A stretch of 64,000 nt of DNA from NCBI RefSeq assembly GCF_021596945.1, contig NZ_CP063779.1, positions 2,640,001 through 2,704,000 of the forward strand, given 5' to 3'. This document shows positions 37,752-46,873 of the stretch, piece by piece (position 1 is the first letter of the stretch; each line of letters opens with the position of its first letter). Below the pieces are notes generated by a model. It worked only from the letters and a program-made list of their open reading frames with translations, had not been told where the DNA came from and ran no database searches. The stretch is from Mongoliitalea daihaiensis (GTDB lineage: Bacteria > Bacteroidota > Bacteroidia > Cytophagales > Cyclobacteriaceae). A program made the translations under genes and the position numbers.

Positions 37752-37946
37752 GGATGATCATTTAGAATAAAGGAGACTTTGTTATGCAAGATGAAAAATA
37801 CTTTACAAGCTACAAAACTTAACATAGTTCTTTCACAGTTATTGATCTTCGCAGAGGCATTGATCTTTTTCTTTTTTTTCATCTAATCTAAGCTGTTTTT
37901 TTCCTATATTTAAAATCGATTGTCAGTAATTTTTCAATGAAAAATA

Positions 37947-40325
37947 GTGCATTTCGAATTCGAAAAAATGAAGAAAATAGCAGACGAGTTAAAGTTGTAT
38001 AGAATTTTGGATTCGGAGAAGGAAGTGTTTTTTGATAAAATCACTGAAATTTCTACCGCGTTTACTGGTTGTGAGGTAGGCTTAGTCGTTTTTTTGGACA
38101 ATCATCGGCAATGGTTTAAGGCATCCACTGGATTAGATCTTGTGGAAACTCCTATGGAATATTCACTTTGCAAAGAGTTGGTGGGTACTGATCTTGATAT
38201 ACTCATAATTCCTGACCTTTCTTCAGATCCGTATTTTGAAAACCATCCAGCATTAATGGAATTTGGTATTAAGTTTTACGCTGGTGCGGCTATTTATTCA
38301 GCCTCCAATATACTCCTAGGTACGGTATGCGTCATGGACAAACAGCCCCGGTCTTTGAAAGACTTTCAAATAGACTTCTTGAAAAATCAGGCTGAACAAG
38401 TTAGGCAAATGCTTGAATTGCGAAGAAAGACCTTTCAATTGGAAAAAGAGAAACAAGCCTTGGAGGTTTGGCGCTCTTTTACTGAGATGTCAGCAGTTTT
38501 AGGTGGGGTAGGTGGTTTGATAATCAATCTTGCTAAACAAAAGCTCCATTGGTGGCCGACAAATAACACTTTGTTTGAAATGCCTTATGACACCGTTATT
38601 TCATTTGGGGATTTTGAAAGTGAAGACGTTTCTCATCTAAAAATCAATCACTTGGATGAATTTTTTGCTAAACTGAAAGCACTTGTTTTTGACAAGGGTA
38701 GAGAAGAAGGAACGTATTTATTTGAAGCTAAAAAACTGCAAAAGATCTTCAAGATTACTTATAAAAGAGAAGCTGATCTTTTCTTAGTGTTTATCCATGA
38801 TGAAACCAAACACATTCTCTCTCAACAAGAAATCAACAAACAAAATAAGCTAATTCATAAATTAGAGCGTGTAAGTGACCTTGGAGCATGGGAATTTGAT
38901 TTGTTGAATCGGGAGTTGCTTGTAACTTCTAATTTTAAAAAAATACTCAATTTTCCTTCTGATGCGACGCTTTCTGAGCTGGAGCTTAAAAAGTGTTTTA
39001 GTGTAGATACATGGTCTCAGATTGTAAAAAATTGTACAAGAAGTATATATTCCCATACGCCTTTAACGAATATATATTCCATAACTACATTTAATGGAAG
39101 TCAAAAATGGCTGAAGGTATATGCGGAGCCAGTAGAACATGAAGATCAAGTCGTAAGACTGACAGGCAGTGCTCAAGATGTAACTGAAGACATTTTGCTA
39201 GTGCAGGCACTCAAAGAAAAGGTGAGCGATATCGAAAGTAAAAATAGATATTTGGATGGTTTAGTTAATAATCAATCCTTCTTTATTTTTAAGACTAATT
39301 TAGAAGGCGAAATCACATTTTACAATACCTTTTATGAAGAGAAGTTTATCAAAAGTGGGAGCTCTCTTATAGGTCATCAGGCTTTGGACATCATCCATGA
39401 GGGTGATCGAGAATTATGTCTTGAGACAATTAAAAAAGCAATAGCTTCTCCGGGTAAGATTTTTAAAGTTAAATTTCGCTCAGTTTCCAAAACAGGAGAA
39501 ATATTGGTAGGTATTTGGGATTTTCGCTGTCAAGGTTCCGATAATAATATGGGCGCAGAAATCCTTTGTTTGGGGTGTGATATTTCTGAATTGGAAGAAA
39601 AAAGTTCACGACTGCAGCAGTTGTCACATTTTTCTGGGTTTCTGAATAACAAATTAATTGAGTTCAGTAACATTACTTCCCATAATATCCGGTCTCAAGT
39701 AAGTAATTTGAAAGGGCTATTGGTATTATTGGAATTTGCTGAAGATTCTACTGAAAAAGCAGAGTACATACAATTCATGAATCAAACAGTCAGTAACCTG
39801 GACAAATTATTACACAAGATCATTGAAGCTTTAGCAATTAATAACGTTGAAAATAATCAGAAAGAGCGCATTGAATTGAAAAGTTTTATCAATTCAATCG
39901 TTGAAGAAAGCTTCCCACTCTTCGGTTCTACAAAAGCTAAGCTTACCATTGCTTGCGATCAAGAGATGAATGTTTTGCTTAACCGATCGTATTTACAAAG
40001 TGTTTTTGTTAAGTTATTGACCAATGCCATTGACTATAAGGACCCTCAACGGGATTTGGATGTTTTGGTGGAAGCCTTTGTATGCCCCAAAAATGAAAGG
40101 GTATTTGTAATAAAAATTACGGATAATGGCCTTGGAATGGAAATAGATCCTGATCCTTCCAAATTATTTCGCTTGTATCAAACAAACCATGAAATTTCTG
40201 GGAGTAAAGGGTTTGGTCTTTTCTTTGTAAAGAATATTATAGAGTACATGGGTGGCATTATATCCATTGACAGTCAAGTAAATTTAGGTACAACCATCAA
40301 AATTGAGCTTCCATATGATAATTGA
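37947..40325 (+). CDS. Soluble GAF/PAS sensor histidine kinase
   Basis: Up to 792 residues, no membrane segment, so cytosolic. Start is GTG at 37947 or the ATG at 37968, seven codons in; the latter gives the usual MKKIADELKLYRILDSEKE. Domains: GAF (about 20-160; VVFLDNHRQWFKASTGL, LLGTVCVMD), PAS-like segments (about 290-420 and 425-540), phosphoacceptor His in ITSHNIRSQVSNLKGL, and HATPase with DNGLGMEIDPDPSKLF and SGSKGFGLFFVKNIIEYMGG. It overlaps the response regulator by 11 bases and precedes the CP-ATP-grasp operon. Confidence 0.88.
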   Translation: MHFEFEKMKKIADELKLYRILDSEKEVFFDKITEISTAFTGCEVGLVVFLDNHRQWFKASTGLDLVETPMEYSLCKELVGTDLDILIIPDLSSDPYFENHPALMEFGIKFYAGAAIYSASNILLGTVCVMDKQPRSLKDFQIDFLKNQAEQVRQMLELRRKTFQLEKEKQALEVWRSFTEMSAVLGGVGGLIINLAKQKLHWWPTNNTLFEMPYDTVISFGDFESEDVSHLKINHLDEFFAKLKALVFDKGREEGTYLFEAKKLQKIFKITYKREADLFLVFIHDETKHILSQQEINKQNKLIHKLERVSDLGAWEFDLLNRELLVTSNFKKILNFPSDATLSELELKKCFSVDTWSQIVKNCTRSIYSHTPLTNIYSITTFNGSQKWLKVYAEPVEHEDQVVRLTGSAQDVTEDILLVQALKEKVSDIESKNRYLDGLVNNQSFFIFKTNLEGEITFYNTFYEEKFIKSGSSLIGHQALDIIHEGDRELCLETIKKAIASPGKIFKVKFRSVSKTGEILVGIWDFRCQGSDNNMGAEILCLGCDISELEEKSSRLQQLSHFSGFLNNKLIEFSNITSHNIRSQVSNLKGLLVLLEFAEDSTEKAEYIQFMNQTVSNLDKLLHKIIEALAINNVENNQKERIELKSFINSIVEESFPLFGSTKAKLTIACDQEMNVLLNRSYLQSVFVKLLTNAIDYKDPQRDLDVLVEAFVCPKNERVFVIKITDNGLGMEIDPDPSKLFRLYQTNHEISGSKGFGLFFVKNIIEYMGGIISIDSQVNLGTTIKIELPYDN

Positions 40326-40719
40326 TACCATCATCCTAGTAGATGATGATCCCTTAGCTATCTTAATTTCCAAAAGTTTATTGCAAAAGTCGGAAGTTTT
40401 AAATGAAGGTATTCAGCTGCATACATTCACAAAACCTCAAGCAGCATTGGAGTATATGCAAACATTTGCCAGTGTGCCAAATCGTAGTGCTGTTGTATTA
40501 TTGGATATCAACATGCCTGTAATGGACGGCTTTCAATTATTAGCTGCATTGGAGAAGTCTAACACTTCCGCTGCATTCAAAGTAATCATGCTTACCTCAT
40601 CCATATCCCTTCAAGATAAGGAAAGAGCTGAGAGCTTTCCTTCTGTAGTGGATTATTTTTCCAAGCCATTGGACTTCAACAAAATTGATTTTATTCGGTC
40701 ACTTTTGAAGGCTGGCTAA
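40315..40719 (+). CDS. Single-domain response regulator
   Basis: A 134-residue receiver-only protein, partner of the kinase above. Start at 40315 (MIIDTIILVDDDP); the ATG at 40303 is less likely. Residues of the acidic pocket are in LVDDDP, the phosphorylated Asp in VLLDINMPVMDGFQLL, a Thr in IMLTSS, and Lys in VDYFSKPLDFNK. There is no output domain, so signals must pass to another protein. The CP-ATP-grasp gene starts 67 bases after its stop, possibly on the same transcript. Confidence 0.9.
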   Translation: MIIDTIILVDDDPLAILISKSLLQKSEVLNEGIQLHTFTKPQAALEYMQTFASVPNRSAVVLLDINMPVMDGFQLLAALEKSNTSAAFKVIMLTSSISLQDKERAESFPSVVDYFSKPLDFNKIDFIRSLLKAG

Positions 40720-40786
40720 ATTTTGTTGATTTATTAAAATCCATTATATTCAAAATTCTGTAGTTAAAATTACAAATTTTTGAAAT

Positions 40787-42238
40787 ATGGATACTAATTT
40801 ATACCACCCAAAGGGGTTTTACGATGAAATGTTTTCAAGTGACGGAGCTTGTAGACCACATTACTGTGATTTTTTAGAGATTTTGAAAAAAACCAGTGCA
40901 AAGAAGATGGCGCACCTTCAACACTCCGCTAACAAAACTCAGGTGGCCATGGGCATGACTTTTAATGTGTACCACGACAATCAGGGAGTTGAAAAAATTC
41001 TTCACTTAGATATTGTTCCAAGAATTATTGCACATGCGGAATGGAAGCATTTAGAGGCTGGATTAAAACAACGGATCTATGCATTGAATTTGTTTATACA
41101 TGACATGTATAATGATCAGAAAGCGTTAAAGGATAAAATTATCCCGAAGGATTTGATTTTGGGTAGTAAAGACTACTTAAAAGCTTGTCAGGGATTGATA
41201 CCTCCCAAAGATATATGGTGCCACATCACAGGGACAGACCTTGTCAAGGATAAAGATGGAGAATACTATATTTTGGAAGATAATCTGCGCTGTCCTTCAG
41301 GTGTTTCCTACATGCTGGAGAGTAGAGAAATTATCAAAACAGCCTATCCAGACTTGTTCAATAAGCTAGGAGTGATGCCTGTATCGGATTATCCTGCCAA
41401 ACTGTTGAAAATGCTTCAATTCATTTCCAATAAGGATAGACCAGTAGTAGGGGTATTAACACCCGGTATATATAATTCCGCCTATTTTGAGCATTCCTAC
41501 CTAGCCTTGCAAATGGGGGTAGAATTGGTGTCTGGTGTCGATCTTATTACCAAAGGGAAAAAGGTCTATATGCAAACCACCAAAGGATTAGAGCAAATTG
41601 ATGTGCTTTACAGGAGAATTGATGATACGTTTTTAGATCCGTTGACTTTCAATCCACACTCACTTTTGGGCGTTCCTGGGATCTTTGAGGCCTACAAAGC
41701 AGGAAATATTGCCTTGGCAAATGCGCCCGGTACAGGAATCGCAGATGATAAGGCGGTATATGCTTACGTGCCAAGATTAATCAAGTATTACTTGGGAGAA
41801 GAACCTATCTTGAATAATGTCCCAACCTATCTCTGTAGGGAAGAAAAAGATCGTCAATATGTGTTGGACCATATCGAAGATTTAGTGGTCAAAGAAACCA
41901 ACGCAGCCGGTGGTTATGGTATGTTGATAGGTCCTAAATCCACTCAAGAGGAACATGCCAAGTTCAGACAGTTGATTAAGGACAATCCTACAAATTACAT
42001 CGCACAACCCACCCTTTCTCTTTCAACTGTTCCTACATGGACCGAGGATGGTTTAGAGCCAAGACACGTAGATCTCCGACCGTACATTTTGTATGGAGAA
42101 GATATTGAAGTAATCCCGGGTGCGCTGACTCGCGTTGCTTTGAAAAAAGGGTCCTTGGTTGTCAATAGTTCACAAGGTGGAGGAAGCAAGGATACTTGGG
42201 TTCTTTACAGCGATGAAGGAAATACCCCATCAATTTAA
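40787..42238 (+). CDS. Circularly permuted type 2 ATP-grasp protein
   Basis: A 483-residue protein matching the CP_ATPgrasp (DUF404/DUF407) pattern: HADGxx-like YDEMFSSDG, YHDNQGVEKILHLDIVPRII, the EDNLRCPSGVSYML block, PGIYNSAYFEHSYLALQMG, LYRRIDDTFLDPLTF, KAGNIALANAPGTGIADDKAVYAYVP, and VVKETNAAGGYGMLIG. Its motifs are arranged in permuted order compared with ordinary ATP-grasp. These enzymes co-occur with alpha-E, transglutaminase and Anbu genes, as here. They are predicted peptide or amide ligases; no natural substrate has been established that I know of. Confidence 0.92.
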   Translation: MDTNLYHPKGFYDEMFSSDGACRPHYCDFLEILKKTSAKKMAHLQHSANKTQVAMGMTFNVYHDNQGVEKILHLDIVPRIIAHAEWKHLEAGLKQRIYALNLFIHDMYNDQKALKDKIIPKDLILGSKDYLKACQGLIPPKDIWCHITGTDLVKDKDGEYYILEDNLRCPSGVSYMLESREIIKTAYPDLFNKLGVMPVSDYPAKLLKMLQFISNKDRPVVGVLTPGIYNSAYFEHSYLALQMGVELVSGVDLITKGKKVYMQTTKGLEQIDVLYRRIDDTFLDPLTFNPHSLLGVPGIFEAYKAGNIALANAPGTGIADDKAVYAYVPRLIKYYLGEEPILNNVPTYLCREEKDRQYVLDHIEDLVVKETNAAGGYGMLIGPKSTQEEHAKFRQLIKDNPTNYIAQPTLSLSTVPTWTEDGLEPRHVDLRPYILYGEDIEVIPGALTRVALKKGSLVVNSSQGGGSKDTWVLYSDEGNTPSI

Positions 42239-42272
42239 ATAATTTTTAACGGTATAATTTAAAATTTCAATC

Positions 42273-43253
42273 ATGTTAAGTAGAGTAGGAAACTCCATTT
42301 ATTGGCTAGGTAGATATCTGGAAAGAGCTGAAAACTATGCGCGGTTTTTGGATGTGAATTTTAATTTGATGTTGGACCTTCCTCAGGATCTAAAGGCACA
42401 ATGGGAGCCCTTGGTTTATGCCACAGGTGATCATGAACTGTATTTGAAAAAATCCAATCAGTTTGATCGAAAGTCCGTCATATATTTCCTGACTTTTGAT
42501 GAGGACAACCCGAATTCAATATTTTCATCCATCAGTTACGCTCGTGAAAATGCACGCGTAATTCGTGAAAATCTTACCAAAGAAACTTGGGAAAAGTTAA
42601 ACGAGCTCTACCATTTCGTGAAAAAACGCGCTGAGAAAAAAGAGCTCGGAAAAGAAGATCCAAGAGTATTTTTTGAAAGTATCAAAAATCAAATTTTGTT
42701 GTTATACGGATTGGCAGACAGTACAGTAGCCCGAACAGAAGGCTGGCATTTCCGTCAATTGGGGATGTTTTTGGAACGTGCAGACAAAACAAGCCGAATG
42801 GTGGATGTGAAATACCACATGTTGCTCCCTTCTCCTAACTGGGTAGGAACGCCTCTGGATTTTCTTCACTGGACAGCGCTGCTAAAATCTGTCACAGCAT
42901 TTAATACCTACCGAAGGCTCTATGGAAATATAGAACCCTCTGCTGTAGTGGAATTTTTGCTGCTCAATAAGTTTTTTCCAAGATCTGTTTTTTTCTGTAT
43001 TAAAGAGGCTGAAAGGTGCTTGCACAATATTTCAGGAAATAAAGAAACAGGATTTAGAAATTCTGCAGAAAAATCTGTCGGTGAACTCCGTTCAAAATTA
43101 GAATTTACAGATGTAGAGGAGATCATCGAAGTAGGTTTACATGAATACATCGATCAACTTCAAATAAAAATAAATCAGATTTCTAATCGCATTAATGATA
43201 ACTTCTTCCAAATAAAGGATAACTTTAGCATTCAAAATTCAGTACAAGAATGA
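42273..43253 (+). CDS. Alpha-E domain protein
   Basis: A 326-residue all-helical protein of the alpha-E family (MLSRVGNSIYWLGRYLERAENYARFLDV is the family opening). Other blocks are SISYARENARVIRENLTKETWEKLNEL, GMFLERADKTSRMVDVKYHML and HWTALLKSVTAFNTYRRLYG. It always travels with CP-ATP-grasp proteins and in some bacteria is fused to them; a helper or second catalytic subunit is likely. It overlaps the Anbu gene by four bases (ATGA). Confidence 0.92.
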   Translation: MLSRVGNSIYWLGRYLERAENYARFLDVNFNLMLDLPQDLKAQWEPLVYATGDHELYLKKSNQFDRKSVIYFLTFDEDNPNSIFSSISYARENARVIRENLTKETWEKLNELYHFVKKRAEKKELGKEDPRVFFESIKNQILLLYGLADSTVARTEGWHFRQLGMFLERADKTSRMVDVKYHMLLPSPNWVGTPLDFLHWTALLKSVTAFNTYRRLYGNIEPSAVVEFLLLNKFFPRSVFFCIKEAERCLHNISGNKETGFRNSAEKSVGELRSKLEFTDVEEIIEVGLHEYIDQLQIKINQISNRINDNFFQIKDNFSIQNSVQE

Positions 43254-43987
43254 CCTTTTGCTTAGGAATCAAAACCAAATTTGGAATTATTGGGCTTTCA
43301 GATACCCGCATTACTTCAGGCACAGAAACGACTACATCCAAGAAGGTATTTACTGTCAACCGTGACAAACATTCCTTTTTCATCATGACATCGGGACTCC
43401 GCTCGGTGAGAGATAAGGCCATTACTTATTTTTCAGAAGTTATAGAAGAGCAAGACCAAGAATTCACCAAACTTTACAAAGCGGTAAATGAGTTTGGGAA
43501 TCAGGTGAAGCGAGTAGCAAAGGAAGATCAAGCGTTTTTGGAAGCAGGAGGCTTATCCTTTAACTTGTTTTCCATTATCGGGGGGCAGTTGGAAGATGAT
43601 AAAACACCGAAACTTTACTTATTATACCCGCAAGGTAATTGGATTGAAATCAGAAGAGGAACACCCTTTGTTTCCATTGGGAATACAGGTGCAGGAAACC
43701 CTGTCTTAAGACGCTCGCTGACATACGAAGATTCTTTGGAGTATGCTTTGAAATGTGCTTTTTTGGCTTTTGATGCCACCCGTATCTCAGCAAATGATGT
43801 CGATTTCCCAATCGATACGGTATACCTTGAAAATGATCAGTACCACATCGTTGAAAAGCGATTTGACAAAAAAGAACTGGAGCATATATCAGAATTTTGG
43901 AATGACCGCATCAAAGAAGGTATTCGGGCCTTACCGGCAGAAGTGTTGATGAAAATTTTTGAAAATCAAGAAAAAGCTGCAACCTGA
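43250..43987 (+). CDS. anbu: Anbu-type proteasome-like NTN hydrolase
   Basis: A 245-residue protein of the proteasome beta-subunit fold (Anbu, 'ancestral beta subunit'). It begins MTFCLGIKTKFGIIGLSDTRIT, so Thr2 would be the N-terminal nucleophile after Met removal; further family marks are DKHSFFIMTSGLRSVRDKAI, FNLFSIIGGQLEDDKTPKLYLLYPQGNWIEI and FVSIGNTGAGNPVLRRSL. Anbu assembles into an open helical ring and is mostly of unknown proteolytic role. Overlapping by four bases with alpha-E and by one with the transglutaminase gene, it is part of one operon. Confidence 0.92.
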   Translation: MTFCLGIKTKFGIIGLSDTRITSGTETTTSKKVFTVNRDKHSFFIMTSGLRSVRDKAITYFSEVIEEQDQEFTKLYKAVNEFGNQVKRVAKEDQAFLEAGGLSFNLFSIIGGQLEDDKTPKLYLLYPQGNWIEIRRGTPFVSIGNTGAGNPVLRRSLTYEDSLEYALKCAFLAFDATRISANDVDFPIDTVYLENDQYHIVEKRFDKKELEHISEFWNDRIKEGIRALPAEVLMKIFENQEKAAT

Positions 43988-44829
43988 TGAAACTAAACAT
44001 TCAGCATACGACCTCTTACACATACGATCAAGCCGTTCAGCTGAGTGTTCAAGTAATCAACCTCATCCCGCAATTTAGAAGTTACTATACGGTAGATCAA
44101 CAACAAATCACGATCACGCCTCATCCAGTAGGATTGCATACCCGCTTGGATATTGAAAATAATTTGCATTATCAGGCTTGGTTTGAAGGGGCTACTAAAC
44201 AATTCCATGTGGAGGTAGCCTACGAATTGACCCTGCAAGAAATCAATCCCTTTGGTTTTATTGTGAAGCCATCATTTGTGTTTACCAAAACAGGTATTTC
44301 CTATGAATCTAAGGACTTCCTTTTTTTAAACCACTATTTGGCGATTGATGCATTGCCTGCTGCGGTCAAAGATTTTTCCTTACGCATGCTTGGAGGCGCT
44401 GATAGTATCGTCACTTTTCTTGTCAACTTGGTTGAAAAATTACATGCTGATTGGAAGTACGAGGTAAGACAAGAAGAGGGAGTTTGGCCTGCGGAATTGA
44501 CTTTCAGTAATAAGTTTGGTTCATGCAGAGACCTTGCTTGGATGCTCATACAAATGCTTCGCTCCCTAGGTTTCGCAGCCAGATTTATCAGCGGATATGC
44601 TTTCAATCCGGAATTGGAAGAAGGACATGAATTGCATGCATGGGCGGAGGTTTTTTTACCTGGAGCAGGTTGGATTGGATTAGATCCTAGTTTAGGGTTG
44701 TTGACTGATCATCATTACGTCCCACTTGCGTGCAGTGCAGATTTTGAACGTGCGGCACCATTAATTGGTACTTTTGGCGGAGTGGCTACCAGTAGCTTGG
44801 AAACTTTTGTTTCTATGACAACCAAATGA
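43987..44829 (+). CDS. Transglutaminase-like cysteine protease family protein
   Basis: A 280-residue protein with an N-terminal beta domain (Bact_transglu_N type: MKLNIQHTTSYTYDQAVQLSVQVINL) and a transglutaminase-like core (about 140-245). The catalytic Cys lies in FGSCRDLAWMLIQMLRSLGFAARFISGYAF, His in HELHAWAEVFLPG and Asp in WIGLDPS. Such proteins usually accompany CP-ATP-grasp operons and may hydrolyse or crosslink the amide product. Its ATG shares the A of the Anbu stop codon. Confidence 0.93.
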   Translation: MKLNIQHTTSYTYDQAVQLSVQVINLIPQFRSYYTVDQQQITITPHPVGLHTRLDIENNLHYQAWFEGATKQFHVEVAYELTLQEINPFGFIVKPSFVFTKTGISYESKDFLFLNHYLAIDALPAAVKDFSLRMLGGADSIVTFLVNLVEKLHADWKYEVRQEEGVWPAELTFSNKFGSCRDLAWMLIQMLRSLGFAARFISGYAFNPELEEGHELHAWAEVFLPGAGWIGLDPSLGLLTDHHYVPLACSADFERAAPLIGTFGGVATSSLETFVSMTTK

Positions 44830-44879
44830 ACATATTTTACTTTATAAATGTATAATAGGTTAGAACCAACTATTGATAC

Positions 44880-46136
44880 ATGAACACATTCGGGGCGGCT
44901 ATCTTTCTTGCCGCAGTCTTTTTATTTGCAACCTTTCTTAATTGGTATGTTTTTCAGGCAATTAAGACCTTAAGTCTTTCTGTTGCAGAGGAAAAAAATC
45001 GAACCATCATCTCAATCGTTTATTGGATCATCTTTCAGGGGCTATCGGTGTGGTTGATTCTCACGTTTTTGAAAGTATTTCGCATGGGTGAAATTACGGC
45101 CGATATTCAGACGGTGATGAATATATTTCTCACCATTATGGTTACCCAGATGGTGTGTATTTTAGTGCTTTTTGGGGAGGATGTACTCAGAAATCTCCAA
45201 GCAGGATTTCAATATGTGTCGGGAGGATTTCAGGGAATCCCTTTTCCTTCACGCAATAAATGGGTTTCTCTAGTGGCTATTATGCTGGCTACGGTCCCTT
45301 TTTTTTCCTTTGTCTATGGGATCAAATATGGGAAGTTCAATTACCAGGTGAAAGAAGAAATTTTATATTTCGATGATTTACCAGCAGCCTTTGATGGTTT
45401 TCGGGTTGTTCAGATTTCTGATATTCATTCGGGAAGTTTCAAAGATGATCAGGGAATTCAAAAAGGTATTGAGTTGGTTAAACTGCAAAAGGCAGATCTA
45501 TTTGTATTTACGGGTGATTTGGTCAATCATAAGGCTGATGAAATTGAACCTTTTATCCCCAATTTTGCTCAAATCAAAACCCCTTATGGACAGTTTTCGA
45601 TCATAGGAAATCACGATTATGGAGATTATGTAAGTTGGGAAAATGCAGCTGCAAAAAAGCAAAATTTCGAGCGACTTCAAGCGAATCATGCTAAATTGGG
45701 TTGGAAGCTTCTCAATGATACACATGTCAAGATTGAAAAAGAGGGGCAGCATATTGTTTTAATGGGTGTAGAAAACTGGGGCCTGGGATTCAAAACACAA
45801 GGTGATTTAAATAAGGCTTTGGAAGGGGTGGAATCCGATGATTTTAAAATCCTCCTTTCCCATGATCCTTCCCATTGGGAGGCGGAGGTCAAAAACCATG
45901 TGATGCCCATTCACTTGACCCTATCAGGACATACGCATGGGATGCAATTTGGGATAGAAACACCCCTATTTCGATGGAGTCCGGTACAGTACCGATACCC
46001 GAATTGGGCAGGACTTTCGGAATCTAAAGGACGATATCTTTATGTCAACAGAGGTTTTGGCTTCCATGCATTTTCAGGACGAGTAGGGATTTGGCCTGAG
46101 ATTACGGTAATCGAATTAAGAAGGAAAGGCGAATGA
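44880..46136 (+). CDS. YkuE-like membrane metallophosphoesterase
   Basis: A 418-residue protein with an N-terminal set of four to five membrane segments (about 1-155; FGAAIFLAAVFLFATFLNWYVF, VYWIIFQGLSVWLILTFL, WVSLVAIMLATVPFFSFVYG) and a calcineurin-like phosphoesterase domain. Metal ligands are in VVQISDIHSGSF, VFTGDLVNH, IIGNHDYGDY, LLSHDP and LTLSGHTHGMQFG. Possible substrates include lipid phosphates and UDP-sugars; none is shown. The DUF4174 gene starts one base after its stop. Confidence 0.9.
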   Translation: MNTFGAAIFLAAVFLFATFLNWYVFQAIKTLSLSVAEEKNRTIISIVYWIIFQGLSVWLILTFLKVFRMGEITADIQTVMNIFLTIMVTQMVCILVLFGEDVLRNLQAGFQYVSGGFQGIPFPSRNKWVSLVAIMLATVPFFSFVYGIKYGKFNYQVKEEILYFDDLPAAFDGFRVVQISDIHSGSFKDDQGIQKGIELVKLQKADLFVFTGDLVNHKADEIEPFIPNFAQIKTPYGQFSIIGNHDYGDYVSWENAAAKKQNFERLQANHAKLGWKLLNDTHVKIEKEGQHIVLMGVENWGLGFKTQGDLNKALEGVESDDFKILLSHDPSHWEAEVKNHVMPIHLTLSGHTHGMQFGIETPLFRWSPVQYRYPNWAGLSESKGRYLYVNRGFGFHAFSGRVGIWPEITVIELRRKGE

Positions 46137-46137
46137 T

Positions 46138-46554
46138 ATGTCACTAATCGTTGTTGGAATAGTTTGGTGGATGTTTGGAATGGTACAATCACAAGATTCT
46201 GTCCTATTGAAGGATTTGCAGTGGAAGAATCGGGTGGTCTTATATTTTCCAGGAGAGGCGGCTACTTGGGAAGAACCATCAAACGCACAAATTTCTGCAT
46301 TAAAGGAGCGAAAAGTTCTTTATTGGGTGTATGGGGATGTATCGATATCCAATGCTGGGAAATCCTTACATCCTAGTGAATGGGAACGAATGAAACGTGC
46401 ATATGTACCAAAATCAAACAAAGATTTATGGCTGTTGATTGGCTTGGACGGAGGAGTAAAAGCCGTTGATCAGTCAAACTTAGACTGGTCTACTATTTTC
46501 AAGTTAATCGATGGGATGCCAATGAGAAGGTCAGAAATTCGAAATGGAAGCTAA
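46138..46554 (+). CDS. DUF4174 domain protein
   Basis: A 138-residue exported protein (hydrophobic N-terminal segment, LIVVGIVWWMFGMVQS). The DUF4174 pattern is WKNRVVLYFPG, then SALKERKVLYWVYGD and the family ending LWLLIGLDGGVKAVD...LIDGMPMRRSEI. The fold resembles thioredoxin but lacks cysteines. It follows the metallophosphoesterase by one base and is closed by a strong hairpin, so the two form a small operon. Function unknown. Confidence 0.82.
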   Translation: MSLIVVGIVWWMFGMVQSQDSVLLKDLQWKNRVVLYFPGEAATWEEPSNAQISALKERKVLYWVYGDVSISNAGKSLHPSEWERMKRAYVPKSNKDLWLLIGLDGGVKAVDQSNLDWSTIFKLIDGMPMRRSEIRNGS

Positions 46555-46580
46555 AAAATACCCTGATCAGGGTATTTTTT
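46553..46580. terminator. Perfect palindromic terminator, bidirectional
   Basis: AAAAAATACCCTGA pairs perfectly with TCAGGGTATTTTTT, a 28-bp palindrome with T-runs on both strands. It overlaps the TAA of the DUF4174 gene. Confidence 0.9.
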
Positions 46581-46597
46581 AAAAGTTCGAAAGAGCG

Positions 46598-46605
46598 TAA
46601 ATTTG
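46598..46605 (+). promoter_or_regulatory. Bacteroidota -7 box upstream of the small Cys-rich gene
   Basis: TAAATTTG is an exact TAnnTTTG match; the ATG at 46625 lies 20 bases after it. It follows the terminator directly, supporting the small gene as a real transcription unit. Confidence 0.5.
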
Positions 46606-46624
46606 TTAACTAAACATTTTTACT

Positions 46625-46873
46625 ATGAAATTCTTTTACGTTTCTTCCATTCCAGATTTTAAAGGTCGTTTTTTGATTCACACAAAAGAGTGTCCTTATA
46701 TTCCCAGTATGTTGGATCGAGATTACTTGGGCCCATTCAATACTGGCACTGAGGCGCAACGAAAGGCTGCCAAGATCCGAACATCTACCAGTTGCTGTTC
46801 CTGCTGTTCCAAAGACCGATTGATGGTTTTTTCAGCTATTCGCAGTGACAGTTTTGTAGAAAGTAGAGAATAA
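46625..46873 (+). CDS. Small Cys-rich protein of unknown function
   Basis: An 82-residue protein with MKFFYVSSIPDFKGRFLIHTKECPYIPSMLDRDYLGPFNT, EAQRKAAKIRTS and a compact cysteine cluster CCSCCSKD. It has no signal peptide. The short charged protein with a CxxP-type cysteine and CCxCC group suggests a zinc- or redox-binding role. It has its own promoter box and its last 38 bases overlap the convergent CBS gene, so coding status is plausible rather than proven. Confidence 0.6.
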   Translation: MKFFYVSSIPDFKGRFLIHTKECPYIPSMLDRDYLGPFNTGTEAQRKAAKIRTSTSCCSCCSKDRLMVFSAIRSDSFVESRE

